A stretch of 64,000 nucleotides of DNA from Planctomycetaceae bacterium (GCA_016794985.1 JAEUIQ010000046.1:1-64000), one strand, 5' to 3'. Shown: positions 29,328-39,568, counted from the stretch's first letter. Program-made: numbers and translations. The notes: generated by a model not told the origin, from the letters alone.

Positions 29328-29882
29328 ATCAAATGGCCAAGCGAGTGGTTAATGGTACTTCCAGTGACTTTGTCGGCATTCGGCGGGATTTTCCTGGCCA
29401 TTAAAGAGGCGGAATTCACTCGCCGCTCCGATTTTAAGGTTCCCGCAGAAATCGCCCAGCCCCAACAGCTCGAGACCCTGAATCATCCGTTTTGCTTGCC
29501 TCCCTACCTTCTGTCGGCATTCCGGACCGATTTTGGTCGTCCCGCCGCGTCGAAGGGCGGCCATCCGTATTATTAGGTCAATTTGGGGTGTGTCGGACCA
29601 TTCGCTGAACCGTGCGAGGTGCGAATTACTCGTATTTTGCGGATTGTCCGTGGGCAAACGACGATTGCCAGCTGCGCAGGGAGTCGCCTCGAATTTGCTT
29701 GAAACTGCACTCCTTCCCTCGCGCGATATTCGGAAAAGTCCACTTATTTCCTGCTGTGGGAACAATTGACGCCCTATTCGGTTGATCGGATTGGAGTTTT
29801 CGGCAGTGACGGGTTATACTTTGACGGTGGCTCGCCAGGGTCGAGGGCGATTGATCAAAAGTTGCAATTCTTGAGGTCGTTC
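29328..29882. other. Divergent intergenic region
   Basis: About 550 bases between the acyl-CoA dehydrogenase (minus) and the prepilin (plus). Frames of about 100-140 codons are open on both strands, but they have no recognisable features. The only supported item is a promoter candidate at 29791-29820. Confidence 0.5.
29791..29820 (+). promoter_or_regulatory. Promoter candidate for the prepilin gene
   Basis: TTGGAG (29791-29796), an 18-base spacer and TATACT (29815-29820) give a reasonable sigma70-type promoter. The start codon lies about 60 bases downstream. This is by hexamer resemblance only. Confidence 0.5.
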
Positions 29883-30890
29883 ATGAGTCGGAACAATCGG
29901 ATCGGTTTCACGTTGGTGGAACTCTTGGTCGTGATCGCCATTATTGCTGTGTTGATGGGACTACTGCTACCAGCGGTTCAGTTTGCTCGAGAAGCCGCTC
30001 GGAATTCTTCCTGCTTGAACAACATGCGGCAGATTGCGTTGGCGACGGCGAACTTCGAGTCGGCCCAAAAGGCGTTCCCTCCGGCACGCTTTTTCCAGAA
30101 GCAGTTTCCGGCCCCGGGCTTGGACTGTGGAGGCAATGAACCGTCGTGGTTCGTGAGAATGCTGCCGTATTTGGAACAAGACAATTTATACAAGAAGTGG
30201 GACCTCTCGCGCCCGTATCCTGAGCAAGACCCGACCGCGATGTCGACCGCACTACCCGTTTACCTGTGCCCCACCCGACATAGCGTTGATAGTGCTAATG
30301 CTCCCCCGGTGGACGCCACCATTGTGGTTCGGTTGCCGTGCGGATGTAATGGAACGATGCAAATCACAATGGTAGGTGGTGCGACAGGTGATTATGTCGG
30401 AAATCACGGCGATCCGACTCCCGGTGCGAATGGTGGTCCCAACGATTATTACTACGGTGGGAATGGAAACGGACTGATTATCTCTTCGCAAGCGCGCTGT
30501 GCGTTTCGCGACGGATTTCTACGACCAACGACCTGGGTTGATCGAGTTCAAGTTAGCAGTGTCCGCGACGGATTATCGAACACGTTTCTGATTGGTGAAT
30601 TACAGGTTCGTCCGCAAGACCTCAACACAATGCCGTACAACGGACCTTTGTTCAATGGTGAGGACTTGTCGGCGTTTGCACGAGTCGGCGGCCCTGGTGT
30701 GCCCTTAACCCGCACTCGCGATCAGGCTCCCGGAACGATTCTCGGTTTTGGAAGTTGGCATCCGGGTACGTGCAACTTCGCGTTTGGCGATGGTTCTGTT
30801 CGGGGAATCGATACCTTGATCGATACTCAGACGTTGGGTTATTTGTGCAATCGAGCTGATGGGCAAGTGGTTGCCGATTCGAATCTGTAG
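29883..30890 (+). CDS. DUF1559 prepilin-like protein with type IV pilin leader
   Basis: 335 residues starting at MSRNNRIGFTLVELL. The prepilin cleavage and methylation motif is G|FTLVELLVVIAIIAVL (Phe after the cut, Glu at +5), followed by a membrane-spanning helix. Then comes the DUF1559 body: AREAARNSSCLNNMRQIALA, LPYLEQDNLYKKW and FLIGELQVRPQD, ending with NFAFGDGSVRGIDTLID. The family is exported by a type II/IV-pilus-like machine; planctomycete genomes hold very many. The open frame begins at 29766, but the leader motif fixes the start. A lipoprotein gene follows after 16 bases, a pairing often seen in the phylum. No pilus assembly gene or prepilin peptidase is in the window. Confidence 0.93.
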   Translation: MSRNNRIGFTLVELLVVIAIIAVLMGLLLPAVQFAREAARNSSCLNNMRQIALATANFESAQKAFPPARFFQKQFPAPGLDCGGNEPSWFVRMLPYLEQDNLYKKWDLSRPYPEQDPTAMSTALPVYLCPTRHSVDSANAPPVDATIVVRLPCGCNGTMQITMVGGATGDYVGNHGDPTPGANGGPNDYYYGGNGNGLIISSQARCAFRDGFLRPTTWVDRVQVSSVRDGLSNTFLIGELQVRPQDLNTMPYNGPLFNGEDLSAFARVGGPGVPLTRTRDQAPGTILGFGSWHPGTCNFAFGDGSVRGIDTLIDTQTLGYLCNRADGQVVADSNL

Positions 30891-30906
30891 AAAGTGAGGC
30901 AGGCCG

Positions 30907-31383
30907 GTGTTCGAAGTCGCACGTGGTACTCCTGTTTTGGTCCTATTGGTCTTGTTGGCCTCGTTCGTGGGCTGTGGCTCAGGGCAGTCCACCCACATTG
31001 TTAAAGGCAAAGTGGTCTTTAGCGATGGCACGCCGGTACAATTTGGCGATGTGGAAACCCTATCGGTTGAGCATCGAATCAACGCGCGAGGCAAGATTGA
31101 AAAGGATGGAACCTTTACGTTGACGACATACGAGGAAAACGATGGGGCGGTGGCAGGTGAACATCAAGTCGTCATCATTCAAATGACTGGCACGCCGATG
31201 ATGGCTGCTGCGAAATTGGGACCAATTCAACACACTCATGGTCACGATACCGGAGCGAAGTACCGGTCTTACGACACGAGCGGTCTGAAGTTTACGGTGG
31301 AACCAGGAAAGGTGAACGAAGTCACTTTCACGCTGGATGACTTCACACCGGGGAAGTCAGGGCACTCGGCGTCGTCGGAATAA
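30907..31383 (+). CDS. Lipoprotein with regulatory-type beta-sandwich
   Basis: 158 residues from a GTG with GAGG upstream. A hydrophobic leader ends in a lipobox, LASFVGC, so the protein is probably lipid-anchored at Cys23. The mature part reads VKGKVVFSDGTPVQFGDV, then ARGKIEKDGTFTLTTY and AGEHQVVIIQM, the pattern of carboxypeptidase-regulatory-like transthyretin sandwiches. A His-rich patch (IQHTHGHDTG) stands near the C-terminus and could bind metal. Paired with the DUF1559 prepilin 16 bases upstream, it is probably one transcript. The role of these pairs is not known. Confidence 0.8.
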   Translation: MFEVARGTPVLVLLVLLASFVGCGSGQSTHIVKGKVVFSDGTPVQFGDVETLSVEHRINARGKIEKDGTFTLTTYEENDGAVAGEHQVVIIQMTGTPMMAAAKLGPIQHTHGHDTGAKYRSYDTSGLKFTVEPGKVNEVTFTLDDFTPGKSGHSASSE

Positions 31384-31518
31384 GCTGTCGATTTCTTATC
31401 CGTGACAACTGAAACTGCGGAAACTGGGAACTGAATCGGTGCAGCAATGATCTGATGTCACTGGCGCGAGGCCCTGTTGGCACGTTCCGGCATCGAGTTG
31501 TCGCGAAGGATCGGATCG

Positions 31519-32805
31519 ATGAAACTCTGGCGTTTGACACAAGCGTTTTGGATCAATGTCAAACGTTTATTGTACGCTGGGAACCATGACTTTTGTCCGG
31601 GCGTTAACCAATACGTTTATTGGTTGAAGCGTCCGATTGGCTGGCTGCTGACGGCAGCGTTCGCGTCTGTTCTAGTCGGAATCTCGATCGGCCCCCAAGG
31701 CTGGGTTATCCTGAGCGTGGTGGGTTCGGTCATCTTGCTCGGCGTTGCTTGGCCAGCGATTCAAATGTGGGGCTGCCGAGCGCGACTTGTCGTGCAACAA
31801 CCACGCGGGATGGAAGGTCAATCGCTGCGAGTGACGCTGGAGATTGCAAACTCCTTGCCCTTTCCATTGTGGGGTTTGATGATCAGCCAACGATTCTTGT
31901 CGGATGCTAAAGCGGCAACCAAAGATAGTGAACCGATGGCCGCTTTGGCTCGTGTTCCTGGTTGGTCGGTCACGGAATTTCATTGGGAGCACAAGCCAAC
32001 CAATCGCGGTCGTTTCCCGAATTCGGGAGCCATGTTGGCCACCGGTTTTCCGTTTGGCGTTTGGCAATCGAGTCGCTGGATTCAGACCGGTGACACGTGC
32101 TTGGTTTGGCCTCATGTTCCGCAACTGATTGACGCTTTCGCGATCCAGCATCTGCGGGCCGTTGGCGAGCAAGCTTACGAAAGTCGCGTGGGTGAAGAGG
32201 GGGATTTTCTCGGATTGCGAGCTTATCGCGACGGCGACTCTTTGAAGAAAGTGCATTGGCCGCAGAGTGCGAGAACTGGAACGCTTGTTGTACGCGAATC
32301 GGAGAAGGCGGTGCGACAACAACTGACCGTCTTGGTTGATCTTTCGGACTTGCTAAGTCGATTGCAGTCGAGCAATGGCGGGTCAGTTGCTGAGGAGATC
32401 CACGAGGCGGCAGAGCAACGACTGCGGGTGGCTTTGGCAACCGCCGAATCACTATGGGGCAGCGGCTTGTCGGTTCGTGTTCAGGTCGGTTACCAAGTTT
32501 GGGAGACATCCGGAGATCGGCGCAACATTCAAGCGTTGATGGATCAATTGGCCGTTTGGTCCTGGAGTGAGTTTTTCGAACGCTGGCGTTCTCGGCGAAC
32601 GATCAATTTCCGTCCCGACATTGTGGTCGGCGACTGGACGGTTTGGCATCATGACGCCGAGATGGTGCGACTTACCGAACCGTCTCATGGTATGGTCTTG
32701 GTACATCCAGGATTTGATTATCGACTTGGGACATTGCGATTGATCGAATGCTGCTCACCCAAAGCCGGAGTGTTGTGCTGGCAGACCACGGAGGATCGTG
32801 AATGA
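31519..32805 (+). CDS. DUF58 protein, membrane-anchored
   Basis: 428 residues starting at MKLWRLTQ, with AAGGA upstream. Two hydrophobic segments (about 40-85) anchor the protein. The DUF58 core reads RAYRDGDSLKKVHWPQSAR, then TLVVRESEKAVRQQLTVLVDLSD, which begins a von Willebrand A-like fold. In other bacteria DUF58 genes sit with a MoxR-type AAA ATPase and a transglutaminase membrane protein. Here the transglutaminase partner follows with an ATGA overlap, while no MoxR gene precedes it in the window. The family is thought to act in envelope protein maturation, which is inference from context. The open frame starts at 31477; I prefer the ATG with the ribosome site. Confidence 0.85.
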   Translation: MKLWRLTQAFWINVKRLLYAGNHDFCPGVNQYVYWLKRPIGWLLTAAFASVLVGISIGPQGWVILSVVGSVILLGVAWPAIQMWGCRARLVVQQPRGMEGQSLRVTLEIANSLPFPLWGLMISQRFLSDAKAATKDSEPMAALARVPGWSVTEFHWEHKPTNRGRFPNSGAMLATGFPFGVWQSSRWIQTGDTCLVWPHVPQLIDAFAIQHLRAVGEQAYESRVGEEGDFLGLRAYRDGDSLKKVHWPQSARTGTLVVRESEKAVRQQLTVLVDLSDLLSRLQSSNGGSVAEEIHEAAEQRLRVALATAESLWGSGLSVRVQVGYQVWETSGDRRNIQALMDQLAVWSWSEFFERWRSRRTINFRPDIVVGDWTVWHHDAEMVRLTEPSHGMVLVHPGFDYRLGTLRLIECCSPKAGVLCWQTTEDRE

Positions 32806-35300
32806 GTCGCGAGCGTTACATCATGCGAGCGTTGGGGGTGGGTTCGTCGAACGAATCGTCGAAGGAATCGACAATCGATTTGAGAAACCAGCGGCCAAAG
32901 GGACAGATCAACGACACCGCACTGCCTGACACTTGGACGGCGACCGCCAGTGTGATTGGCTTGAGCTTGTTGGTGCTGCAAGCCGCGCGGTGGTCGATAT
33001 ATATCGAGCCGCAGTATTATTTTACGAAGCCCGTTGTGCAACTTGTCTGTTGGTTGATTTTCATCGGACTTTTTCGGTGGCGCGCGTTTCAGATTGGCTC
33101 GGGCATGCTCAAGAGCGGCCCACGAGAACGCTGGGCCTGGCAGCATTTGGTCGTGTGGGCTTCAGGTCTTTTAGTGATCGCCGCTGGGCCCTTGGCGGAA
33201 GCACTGAATCGATCGTTCCAAGTTGGTGATCCGCCGGAGTTTCTAGCTTTCGACTTGGTACTCGCGGTGGCCATGTTGTTGTCGGTGGCCCGTTCACCAC
33301 GCTGGCGGCAAGGTGCCCTGGTCGGCAGCGCGTTTGCCGCTTTGTTGGTCACGTTTGCCAAACCGGATCCGTTTGTCTATGCCTGCGCTGTTTTATTCGG
33401 CGTGGTGGGACTATGGCGGATGATGACCACCTATTGGGAAGGAATCGAAAGCAAGGCCGTCGGAGCAACGAGTCGTCAGGTCCCATTTCGTTTTTCGATC
33501 TTGGGGCTGACCACGATTGGCGTTTTGTTACTGGCGTTGGTCGCGGCGGCTTTGCGAAATGATCCTCTGGGATGGACTTCGCGTTGGAGTGTGTTCTCGG
33601 GCGGCGACCAATGGAGCGATCCTTACGCAACCGCAGGCGTTGGCGACGGGGAGAATTTGGTGGCAGCCACGAAGTCGGCCCAGTCGGAAGGGCCCGTCGA
33701 TAGCGACATGTTTGTCGAGTCGAAGAAACGTTCGTTGTACGATGTCATCTCAGAGCAATACGGGGACCAAAAACCCACACCGCGGAAAGAACACAGTCAA
33801 GCGGTCGGTGTGCACACCGAGAATTATCGCCACAATCATCAACGCTTGGCCAAGGTGCAGAAGAATACCTCGACCTTTCAAACGTCCCGAACCGGACAAC
33901 CCAAAGAGCGACCCGTCCCCGAGGATATTTTGTCGGAAGCGTTGCTGTTGGTTTCCGGTGCGGCACCAACCCATCTGTCGATCGAGTCGTTCGATCTATT
34001 CGATGGTGAATCGTGGTTCAAGTCCGAAGACAATGAACCGCGAACCATGTACGGTTTGTTGCCGGGAAACGAGAACGAATGGTACTGTTTGAAACGTACC
34101 GACCCAATCCAGGTCTTTCAAGGTTTTAAGAATTATCAGGTGGCCTTTGTTCATTTGCAAAGCGAGCGAATTCCGGCGCCGCCGTTGACCGAAGCCTGGT
34201 CGATCGGCCACGTCAAACAAGCCCGGTTCTATCGTTTGACGTCGGACGATGGCTTGGAAATGACCTTGGGTAACTCGATTCCAGAATTTACTCTGGTTCG
34301 CTTCGTCGCGCGCGGGTTCCGCTGGCGACATTTGCCGGAGAAAGACTTTTGGACGCAGGCGAGAGTACCCCGTCGAACCATTCATGATGAGGCTGGTAAC
34401 CCATTGCCGGCTTCAGAGCCAGAGTTGGAGTTACCCACCGAGGTCGACGCGATCGATGAGCTGAAGCGAATGGCTTCCGATTGGACGAAAGACGCCAAGC
34501 CGGGTTGGGACCGAGTGGACAAGATCGTGACCGCGCTCCGGACCCACTTCGAATGTGAAAGCATGGCGTCGGATGTTTCGTTGGAGCGATTCATCGCGGA
34601 GCGAAAAGGCCCTGATTTCATGTTCGCGACGGCTGCCGTTGTGGCGCTCCGGTCTCAAGGAGTTCCGGCCCGGTTGGTGTCAGGTTTTTACGTCAATCCA
34701 AAACATTACGATCGCAAAACCGGAAAGACGGCAATTTTGCCGTCGGACGCGCATTTTTGGGCTGAAGTCCATGTCGGTGAAGGCAATTGGTTGCCAATCG
34801 AGCCGACGCCCGGCTACTTGCCGACCCCCGAGTCCTTGTCTTTGCTGGATCAAGTCGTAGAAACCGCGGTTGCTTTGTTCTGGTGGAGCATCGCGAATTG
34901 GCCCCTGGCCCTACTGATTGTCTTGGTCACCTCGACGGTCATCGTTTTACGTCGCTGGTTGTGGGACCAAAGCCTTTTTTGGGCGTGGCGGTTAAGCTTA
35001 TGGATCCGGCCGCAGCAAGCCGTTCCCGCGACATTCCGCTTGTTGGAAAGGCGTGGGGTGCGCATTGGGAAGCCCAGGCCGGCCCACCAACCGGGTGGCG
35101 TATGGTTGCTCACGGCGTTCCCGTGGGTCGGTTCGGATCGAAGGATTGTCGCCGACTTCCTCGAAGTTTGGCAGCATCTTCATTACGACTCGAGGTGTCA
35201 AATAGCCTCCTCCCCAAGAGCGTCTCATTCCCAGCTCTGTCGAGATCTGATATCGGCCGTGAATCGTGCCTGTGACAAAGCGGAGCCTGGAACGGTGTAG
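32802..35300 (+). CDS. Transglutaminase-fold membrane protein (TgpA-like), catalytic Cys absent
   Basis: 832 residues; the start overlaps the DUF58 stop as ATGA. Several membrane helices occupy about 45-265, a long extracytoplasmic part follows, and a last helix lies at about 690-715. The transglutaminase-like core is at about 590-675: GPDFMFATAAVVALRSQGVPARLVSGFY, then SDAHFWAEV, then WLPIEPTPGY. In active enzymes the first segment has Cys (GYCEHFAT-like); here that position is Asp605. The His is kept (His651), and the third residue is Glu667 instead of Asp. So the fold is present but the classical Cys-His-Asp triad is not. It may be a non-enzymatic member or use different chemistry. Confidence 0.85.
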   Translation: MSRERYIMRALGVGSSNESSKESTIDLRNQRPKGQINDTALPDTWTATASVIGLSLLVLQAARWSIYIEPQYYFTKPVVQLVCWLIFIGLFRWRAFQIGSGMLKSGPRERWAWQHLVVWASGLLVIAAGPLAEALNRSFQVGDPPEFLAFDLVLAVAMLLSVARSPRWRQGALVGSAFAALLVTFAKPDPFVYACAVLFGVVGLWRMMTTYWEGIESKAVGATSRQVPFRFSILGLTTIGVLLLALVAAALRNDPLGWTSRWSVFSGGDQWSDPYATAGVGDGENLVAATKSAQSEGPVDSDMFVESKKRSLYDVISEQYGDQKPTPRKEHSQAVGVHTENYRHNHQRLAKVQKNTSTFQTSRTGQPKERPVPEDILSEALLLVSGAAPTHLSIESFDLFDGESWFKSEDNEPRTMYGLLPGNENEWYCLKRTDPIQVFQGFKNYQVAFVHLQSERIPAPPLTEAWSIGHVKQARFYRLTSDDGLEMTLGNSIPEFTLVRFVARGFRWRHLPEKDFWTQARVPRRTIHDEAGNPLPASEPELELPTEVDAIDELKRMASDWTKDAKPGWDRVDKIVTALRTHFECESMASDVSLERFIAERKGPDFMFATAAVVALRSQGVPARLVSGFYVNPKHYDRKTGKTAILPSDAHFWAEVHVGEGNWLPIEPTPGYLPTPESLSLLDQVVETAVALFWWSIANWPLALLIVLVTSTVIVLRRWLWDQSLFWAWRLSLWIRPQQAVPATFRLLERRGVRIGKPRPAHQPGGVWLLTAFPWVGSDRRIVADFLEVWQHLHYDSRCQIASSPRASHSQLCRDLISAVNRACDKAEPGTV

Positions 35301-35531
35301 TTGATTCGGGGGTCCTGCGGTAGAATGGAGGAGGTGTTCGCTTAAGGAATGGGCGACCTACCGACTCCCACCTGTACGCGGCGACTCCACATTTGGTTTC
35401 GCATCTTGCCTCGACCGGCGGATTTGGGCGACTCGGATTCGAAGTACCGGATTCGATTGGTCAAAATTGCTCGGTTGGTTTGATCTTGTGCGAACTCAAG
35501 TCGATCACTTGTTACTCGAGAAAATTCAAGC

Positions 35532-38500
35532 ATGAACCGCATCCAATCCGGTAAAGCCCCAATCGCTCGTTTGGTCTCTGAAGATTCTAGCGAGCATTTG
35601 CCGTCTAAAGTGCATTCCGTGCCCAAGGGGCTGGGGATTTTGAATTTATTGGCTTCGCTGCGACTGACGGTCATTTTGTTGGTGGCGTCCGTATTCATGA
35701 TTTGGGTTGCGACCCTGCAACAGGTTGAAAAGGACATTTGGGACGTTAAGAAAGAACATTTCCCAAGTCCGGTGGTCTACATTCCGCTGTACACTTTCTT
35801 TCCACCGGCTTGGTTGCCGGACGCTCGCGATTGGTTCCAAAAATGGACGCTCAATGGGCGTCCGGTGGGGCTGCTGTTGCCAAGCGGATTCTCGATCATC
35901 GTCGCCATGATCGTGAATTTGATCTCGGCGCATCTGTTGCGCTTTCGAATTCAAGGCACCGGTTTGGCTTTGCAGATGGGCGTCGCCGTGACCAGTTTAG
36001 GAATTGGGCTTTGTTCCGTGGTCGTGGTCCTGGGACAAAGTACCAGTGTCCAAGCTTTGCCGTTGCATACCTACCCACAATTCAAATACGCGATTCTTGG
36101 GCTAATGGCAGCTGCCAGCGCCACTTTGGTATGGTGGGCGTTTCGAATGCCCGCGTACCGCTCGACCGAAAGGATTCTGGCGGTGTCATTGGCAGCCTTG
36201 ATGCTGGGTGCGCCCGCATTGATGTGGAGTACCGGGAACGTGATCGATGACTCCGGCATGAGAATTTTATGGCAGATCTCACAATGCAGCGTTGCCAGTC
36301 TGGTTGTCCTGATTGGCTTGAAGTTCATTTTCAAGCGGAAAGCGGGGATCGTGCTGTTGCACGGCGGCTTCCTGTTGTTGCTGCTGAATGAGATTTGGGT
36401 TGTGACGACGCATGTCGAACAACGAATTTCGGGCGTGGAAGGCGAGACCGTTAGCTATTCCTACGATATTCGCGATGTGGAAATGGCCCTGATTCAACGT
36501 CTTGGGGAGGAAGATCGAATCATCACCGTGCCACGATCTTTGTTGGAACGAGCCGCGACAAAGCCAGAGCAGTGGTACTTCGTTCCGGAAACCGACTTGC
36601 AGTTTCGGGTGCTTAGCTACTTCCAGAATTCGGCATTGAGTCGAGCAGATAGCAAGAATCCCGCCACGGCAGGAATTGGCGTGGCTCTCCAAGCTACGGC
36701 GGCTGATCGAGTGTCAGGAGTTTCTCAAAACGACGCGAACATGGCGTCGGCTTACGTTCAGTTCCGCAACAAGTCGGAACAAGACTTGGGAACTTTTTTG
36801 ATTACTCAAGCTTACGAATACTACCGTGGACCGATGTTCCAGGTTCCGAATGTGATCAAAAACGGAGACCAAACGTTCGTCGCCTCGATGTGGTTCAAAC
36901 GAGACTACAAACCATACACGATCGAGATCAACGATGTGCAGTCGAAGAATTACCCCGGCACCATGACGCCGCAGTGGTATGCCACCGAGTTTACGTTGAA
37001 CGATGCCGAGCGACAGTTCTCCGGCGATCAACGTGTCTGGATGAATAATCCATTGCGTTATCGTGACGAAACGTTCTATCAATCAGGCTACAACAAAGAT
37101 CCGGCGACCGGCGTTGAAACCACCACCCTACAGGTCGTTTTGAACCGTGGTTGGATGATTCCCTATTTGTGTTGTGCCATGGTGACCATTGGTTTGATTG
37201 CCCAGTTCCTGCCGGTGATGATGGGATACTTGGACAAGTCCCAACGCGCGACTGGTCTTGTTATTGAGACTCCCCAAGGTCAGACGATCCTTTCGAGCGT
37301 GAGCAAGGTATCCGGTCCAACCGCCGCGAGTGGGATTGGCTCCAGTTCAACTGGAACAGGTTCTCGCTTCGGATTGGGGATGGCAACCGCCGCAGCCGTT
37401 TTGGTCGGTTTGTTGTTTATCGGCTGGGGCATGCCCAAGCGAGTGGTCGTGGACGAGTTGAACTTGGATGGCTTGGCGCAAATCCCCGTGAGCTACAAGG
37501 GACGGAACCAACCGCTGGATTCGTTGGCGCAAACGATGTTGCGGAAAACGAGTGGCTTAGAAGCGGCTCGTTCGAACGAGGAAACCCTGTTTGGGAAGCG
37601 GAAGTATCCGGCCACACGTTGGTTGGCGGATTGGCTGTTCGAATCCAAACCGAAAGTGAACTATGAGGTATTTCGTATCGACAATCGCCAGATCCTGGAT
37701 GCCATGAAACTCTATCAACGTTCGGGTTTCCGGTATACCTGGAACGAACTTGAACCGGGGTTGGTCAAGTTGCAGGAAATGGAACGAAAGGCCCGCGACA
37801 AAGTTGAAAACAAAGACAAACTTGAAACCCTCGATAAAGTCGTGTTGGACGTGGCTGGGAATATCGCGTTCGCCCGGATGGTTCAAGACTCCTTATCGAT
37901 TTCGCCAACACAATTATCGAATCTTAACGCCCAGTTGTTTGGTGCGGCGGCTACGCAAACGACCTCGAATCTGCCAGGTGTCATTCCTGGATCGGACCCG
38001 GGCGCCCCGTGGCTGGCACCAAACGTCGCTCGGATGCGTTTGGAGTTGGAACGTTTGTCGACGGAACTGGATTCGAAAGAAGCGGACGTCTTGGTCGGAA
38101 GATTTATTCCTGAAGCCATTGCCGAAATTGTAGTGGATGATCCCGATTTCATTAATCTAGTGAAACAAGGGATCCCGCAACTTTCTTCAATGCCACGCGA
38201 CAAACAGCAACAGATTCTAGCCCGCGTGGTCGGGGAGCTGCTGATCACGATGGACAGTGAAGCTCGGGCGAACTTCATTTCAAGCAAACTGAAGTTGGAC
38301 GCTGCGGAGTACATCGACAAACTTCGCGGGGCGATGCGCGCCGTCGCGGGCGGTCCGAAACTGCTGCCGTTGAATGAGGATCAAAAGGCTTCGCTGCAAG
38401 CGTGGGATGCCATTGGTTTGGCCTATATCGATCGGGATCAAGCCGCGTTGGATAGCGCGATCGAACGGTACTTGCAGGCGGTGCGATCACAGCAGGGCGA

Positions 38501-39458
38501 TTCGATCGCCTGGAATAAGATCTCTGCGGAGCATCGCTTGAACGGTTGGTCACCGTTTTACCTGAGTAGCGTGATGTATTTGTTTGCGGCGATCAGCGCG
38601 GTGTTCGCGTGGTTCGTACAGCCGACCTATTTGCGGCGTTTTACGTGGACGTTTCTATTCGTAGCGTTCTTGATCCACAGTGTTGGGATGATTGCCCGAA
38701 TCTATATTTCTGGACGAGCCCCAGTGACGAGTATTTACTCGTCGGCGTTGGCGATCGCGTGGGGAATGGTGTTTTCATTCTTGATTATTGAGCTTTACAC
38801 CAAGCGAGGGGTAGCGAACTTCATGGGCGGAATCGCTGGATTCCTAACCTTGTTGGTGGCATACGGGTTGTCGTTGTCCGACGATACGTTTGCGGTACTC
38901 CAAGCCGTGCTTGATACACAGTTTTGGCTCTGGACGCACGTGACAATCATCGCCTTAGGATACATTCTTACGATGGTCGCGGGCTTTTGGGCGATTTGGA
39001 TGATCGCTGTGAGTTGGCTGCCGGGAACGACCGCCGCCGATCGCAAGTCCTCAGCAGATATTACTTATGGGCTGATCGCCGCCGCAACCATCTTGAGCTT
39101 CTTAGGGACGGTCTTGGGCGGACTTTGGGCCGATGATTCGTGGGGCCGATTCTGGGGCTGGGATCCGAAGGAAAATGGTGCCGCGATGATCGTGCTGTGG
39201 AACGCGGCAATCTTGCACGCTCGATGGGCCGGATTGATTCGGTTTCAGGGCCTCGCGGCGATGGCGATCTTTGGAAATGTTGTGACCGCGTGGTCTTGGT
39301 TTGCTGTCAACGAATTAGGGGTTGGACTGCATTCTTATGGCTTCACCGAAGGTGTGGTCACCTACCTCACGGTCTTCTGGTTGTCCCAACTTTTCTTCAT
39401 GCTGTTGACCTTGATTCCACCTTCGAACCGAGGTCGCAATGAAGTCGGAGTGGCATAA
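35532..39458 (+). CDS. ResB-CcsA fusion, cytochrome c maturation
   Basis: 1308 residues. Residues about 35-590 are ResB-like: early helices (LRLTVILLVASVFMIWVATL), then an extracytoplasmic part and a helix near 560. Another helix (about 617-635) leads into a long hydrophilic block at about 640-1000 that is not in ordinary CcsBA fusions. The C-terminal part (about 1000-1300) is CcsA-like, with several helices and the WWD heme-handling motif WADDSWGRFWGWDPKENG near 1200. System II proteins carry heme across the membrane and attach it to apocytochromes c. Similar oversized fusions occur in Planctomycetes and Bacteroidetes, to my recollection. The cytochrome-like gene at 22.4 kb would need such a system. 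It begins about 230 bases after the transglutaminase-fold gene and may have its own promoter. Confidence 0.92.
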   Translation: MNRIQSGKAPIARLVSEDSSEHLPSKVHSVPKGLGILNLLASLRLTVILLVASVFMIWVATLQQVEKDIWDVKKEHFPSPVVYIPLYTFFPPAWLPDARDWFQKWTLNGRPVGLLLPSGFSIIVAMIVNLISAHLLRFRIQGTGLALQMGVAVTSLGIGLCSVVVVLGQSTSVQALPLHTYPQFKYAILGLMAAASATLVWWAFRMPAYRSTERILAVSLAALMLGAPALMWSTGNVIDDSGMRILWQISQCSVASLVVLIGLKFIFKRKAGIVLLHGGFLLLLLNEIWVVTTHVEQRISGVEGETVSYSYDIRDVEMALIQRLGEEDRIITVPRSLLERAATKPEQWYFVPETDLQFRVLSYFQNSALSRADSKNPATAGIGVALQATAADRVSGVSQNDANMASAYVQFRNKSEQDLGTFLITQAYEYYRGPMFQVPNVIKNGDQTFVASMWFKRDYKPYTIEINDVQSKNYPGTMTPQWYATEFTLNDAERQFSGDQRVWMNNPLRYRDETFYQSGYNKDPATGVETTTLQVVLNRGWMIPYLCCAMVTIGLIAQFLPVMMGYLDKSQRATGLVIETPQGQTILSSVSKVSGPTAASGIGSSSTGTGSRFGLGMATAAAVLVGLLFIGWGMPKRVVVDELNLDGLAQIPVSYKGRNQPLDSLAQTMLRKTSGLEAARSNEETLFGKRKYPATRWLADWLFESKPKVNYEVFRIDNRQILDAMKLYQRSGFRYTWNELEPGLVKLQEMERKARDKVENKDKLETLDKVVLDVAGNIAFARMVQDSLSISPTQLSNLNAQLFGAAATQTTSNLPGVIPGSDPGAPWLAPNVARMRLELERLSTELDSKEADVLVGRFIPEAIAEIVVDDPDFINLVKQGIPQLSSMPRDKQQQILARVVGELLITMDSEARANFISSKLKLDAAEYIDKLRGAMRAVAGGPKLLPLNEDQKASLQAWDAIGLAYIDRDQAALDSAIERYLQAVRSQQGDSIAWNKISAEHRLNGWSPFYLSSVMYLFAAISAVFAWFVQPTYLRRFTWTFLFVAFLIHSVGMIARIYISGRAPVTSIYSSALAIAWGMVFSFLIIELYTKRGVANFMGGIAGFLTLLVAYGLSLSDDTFAVLQAVLDTQFWLWTHVTIIALGYILTMVAGFWAIWMIAVSWLPGTTAADRKSSADITYGLIAAATILSFLGTVLGGLWADDSWGRFWGWDPKENGAAMIVLWNAAILHARWAGLIRFQGLAAMAIFGNVVTAWSWFAVNELGVGLHSYGFTEGVVTYLTVFWLSQLFFMLLTLIPPSNRGRNEVGVA

Positions 39459-39568
39459 CTCGTCCGGTCAGGCTCAGGCCGTTTCTTGAGTCCAATTGTC
39501 AATATTGGCAAGATGTTAGGATTCGGAACAACTGGATCATTTTAGCTGGCCGTCAGAACCGATATCAA

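Noticed and set aside
29349..29765. 138-codon frame on minus before the acyl-CoA dehydrogenase
   Set aside because: No ribosome site, mixed composition and no motif; it shares the region with open frames on the other strand.
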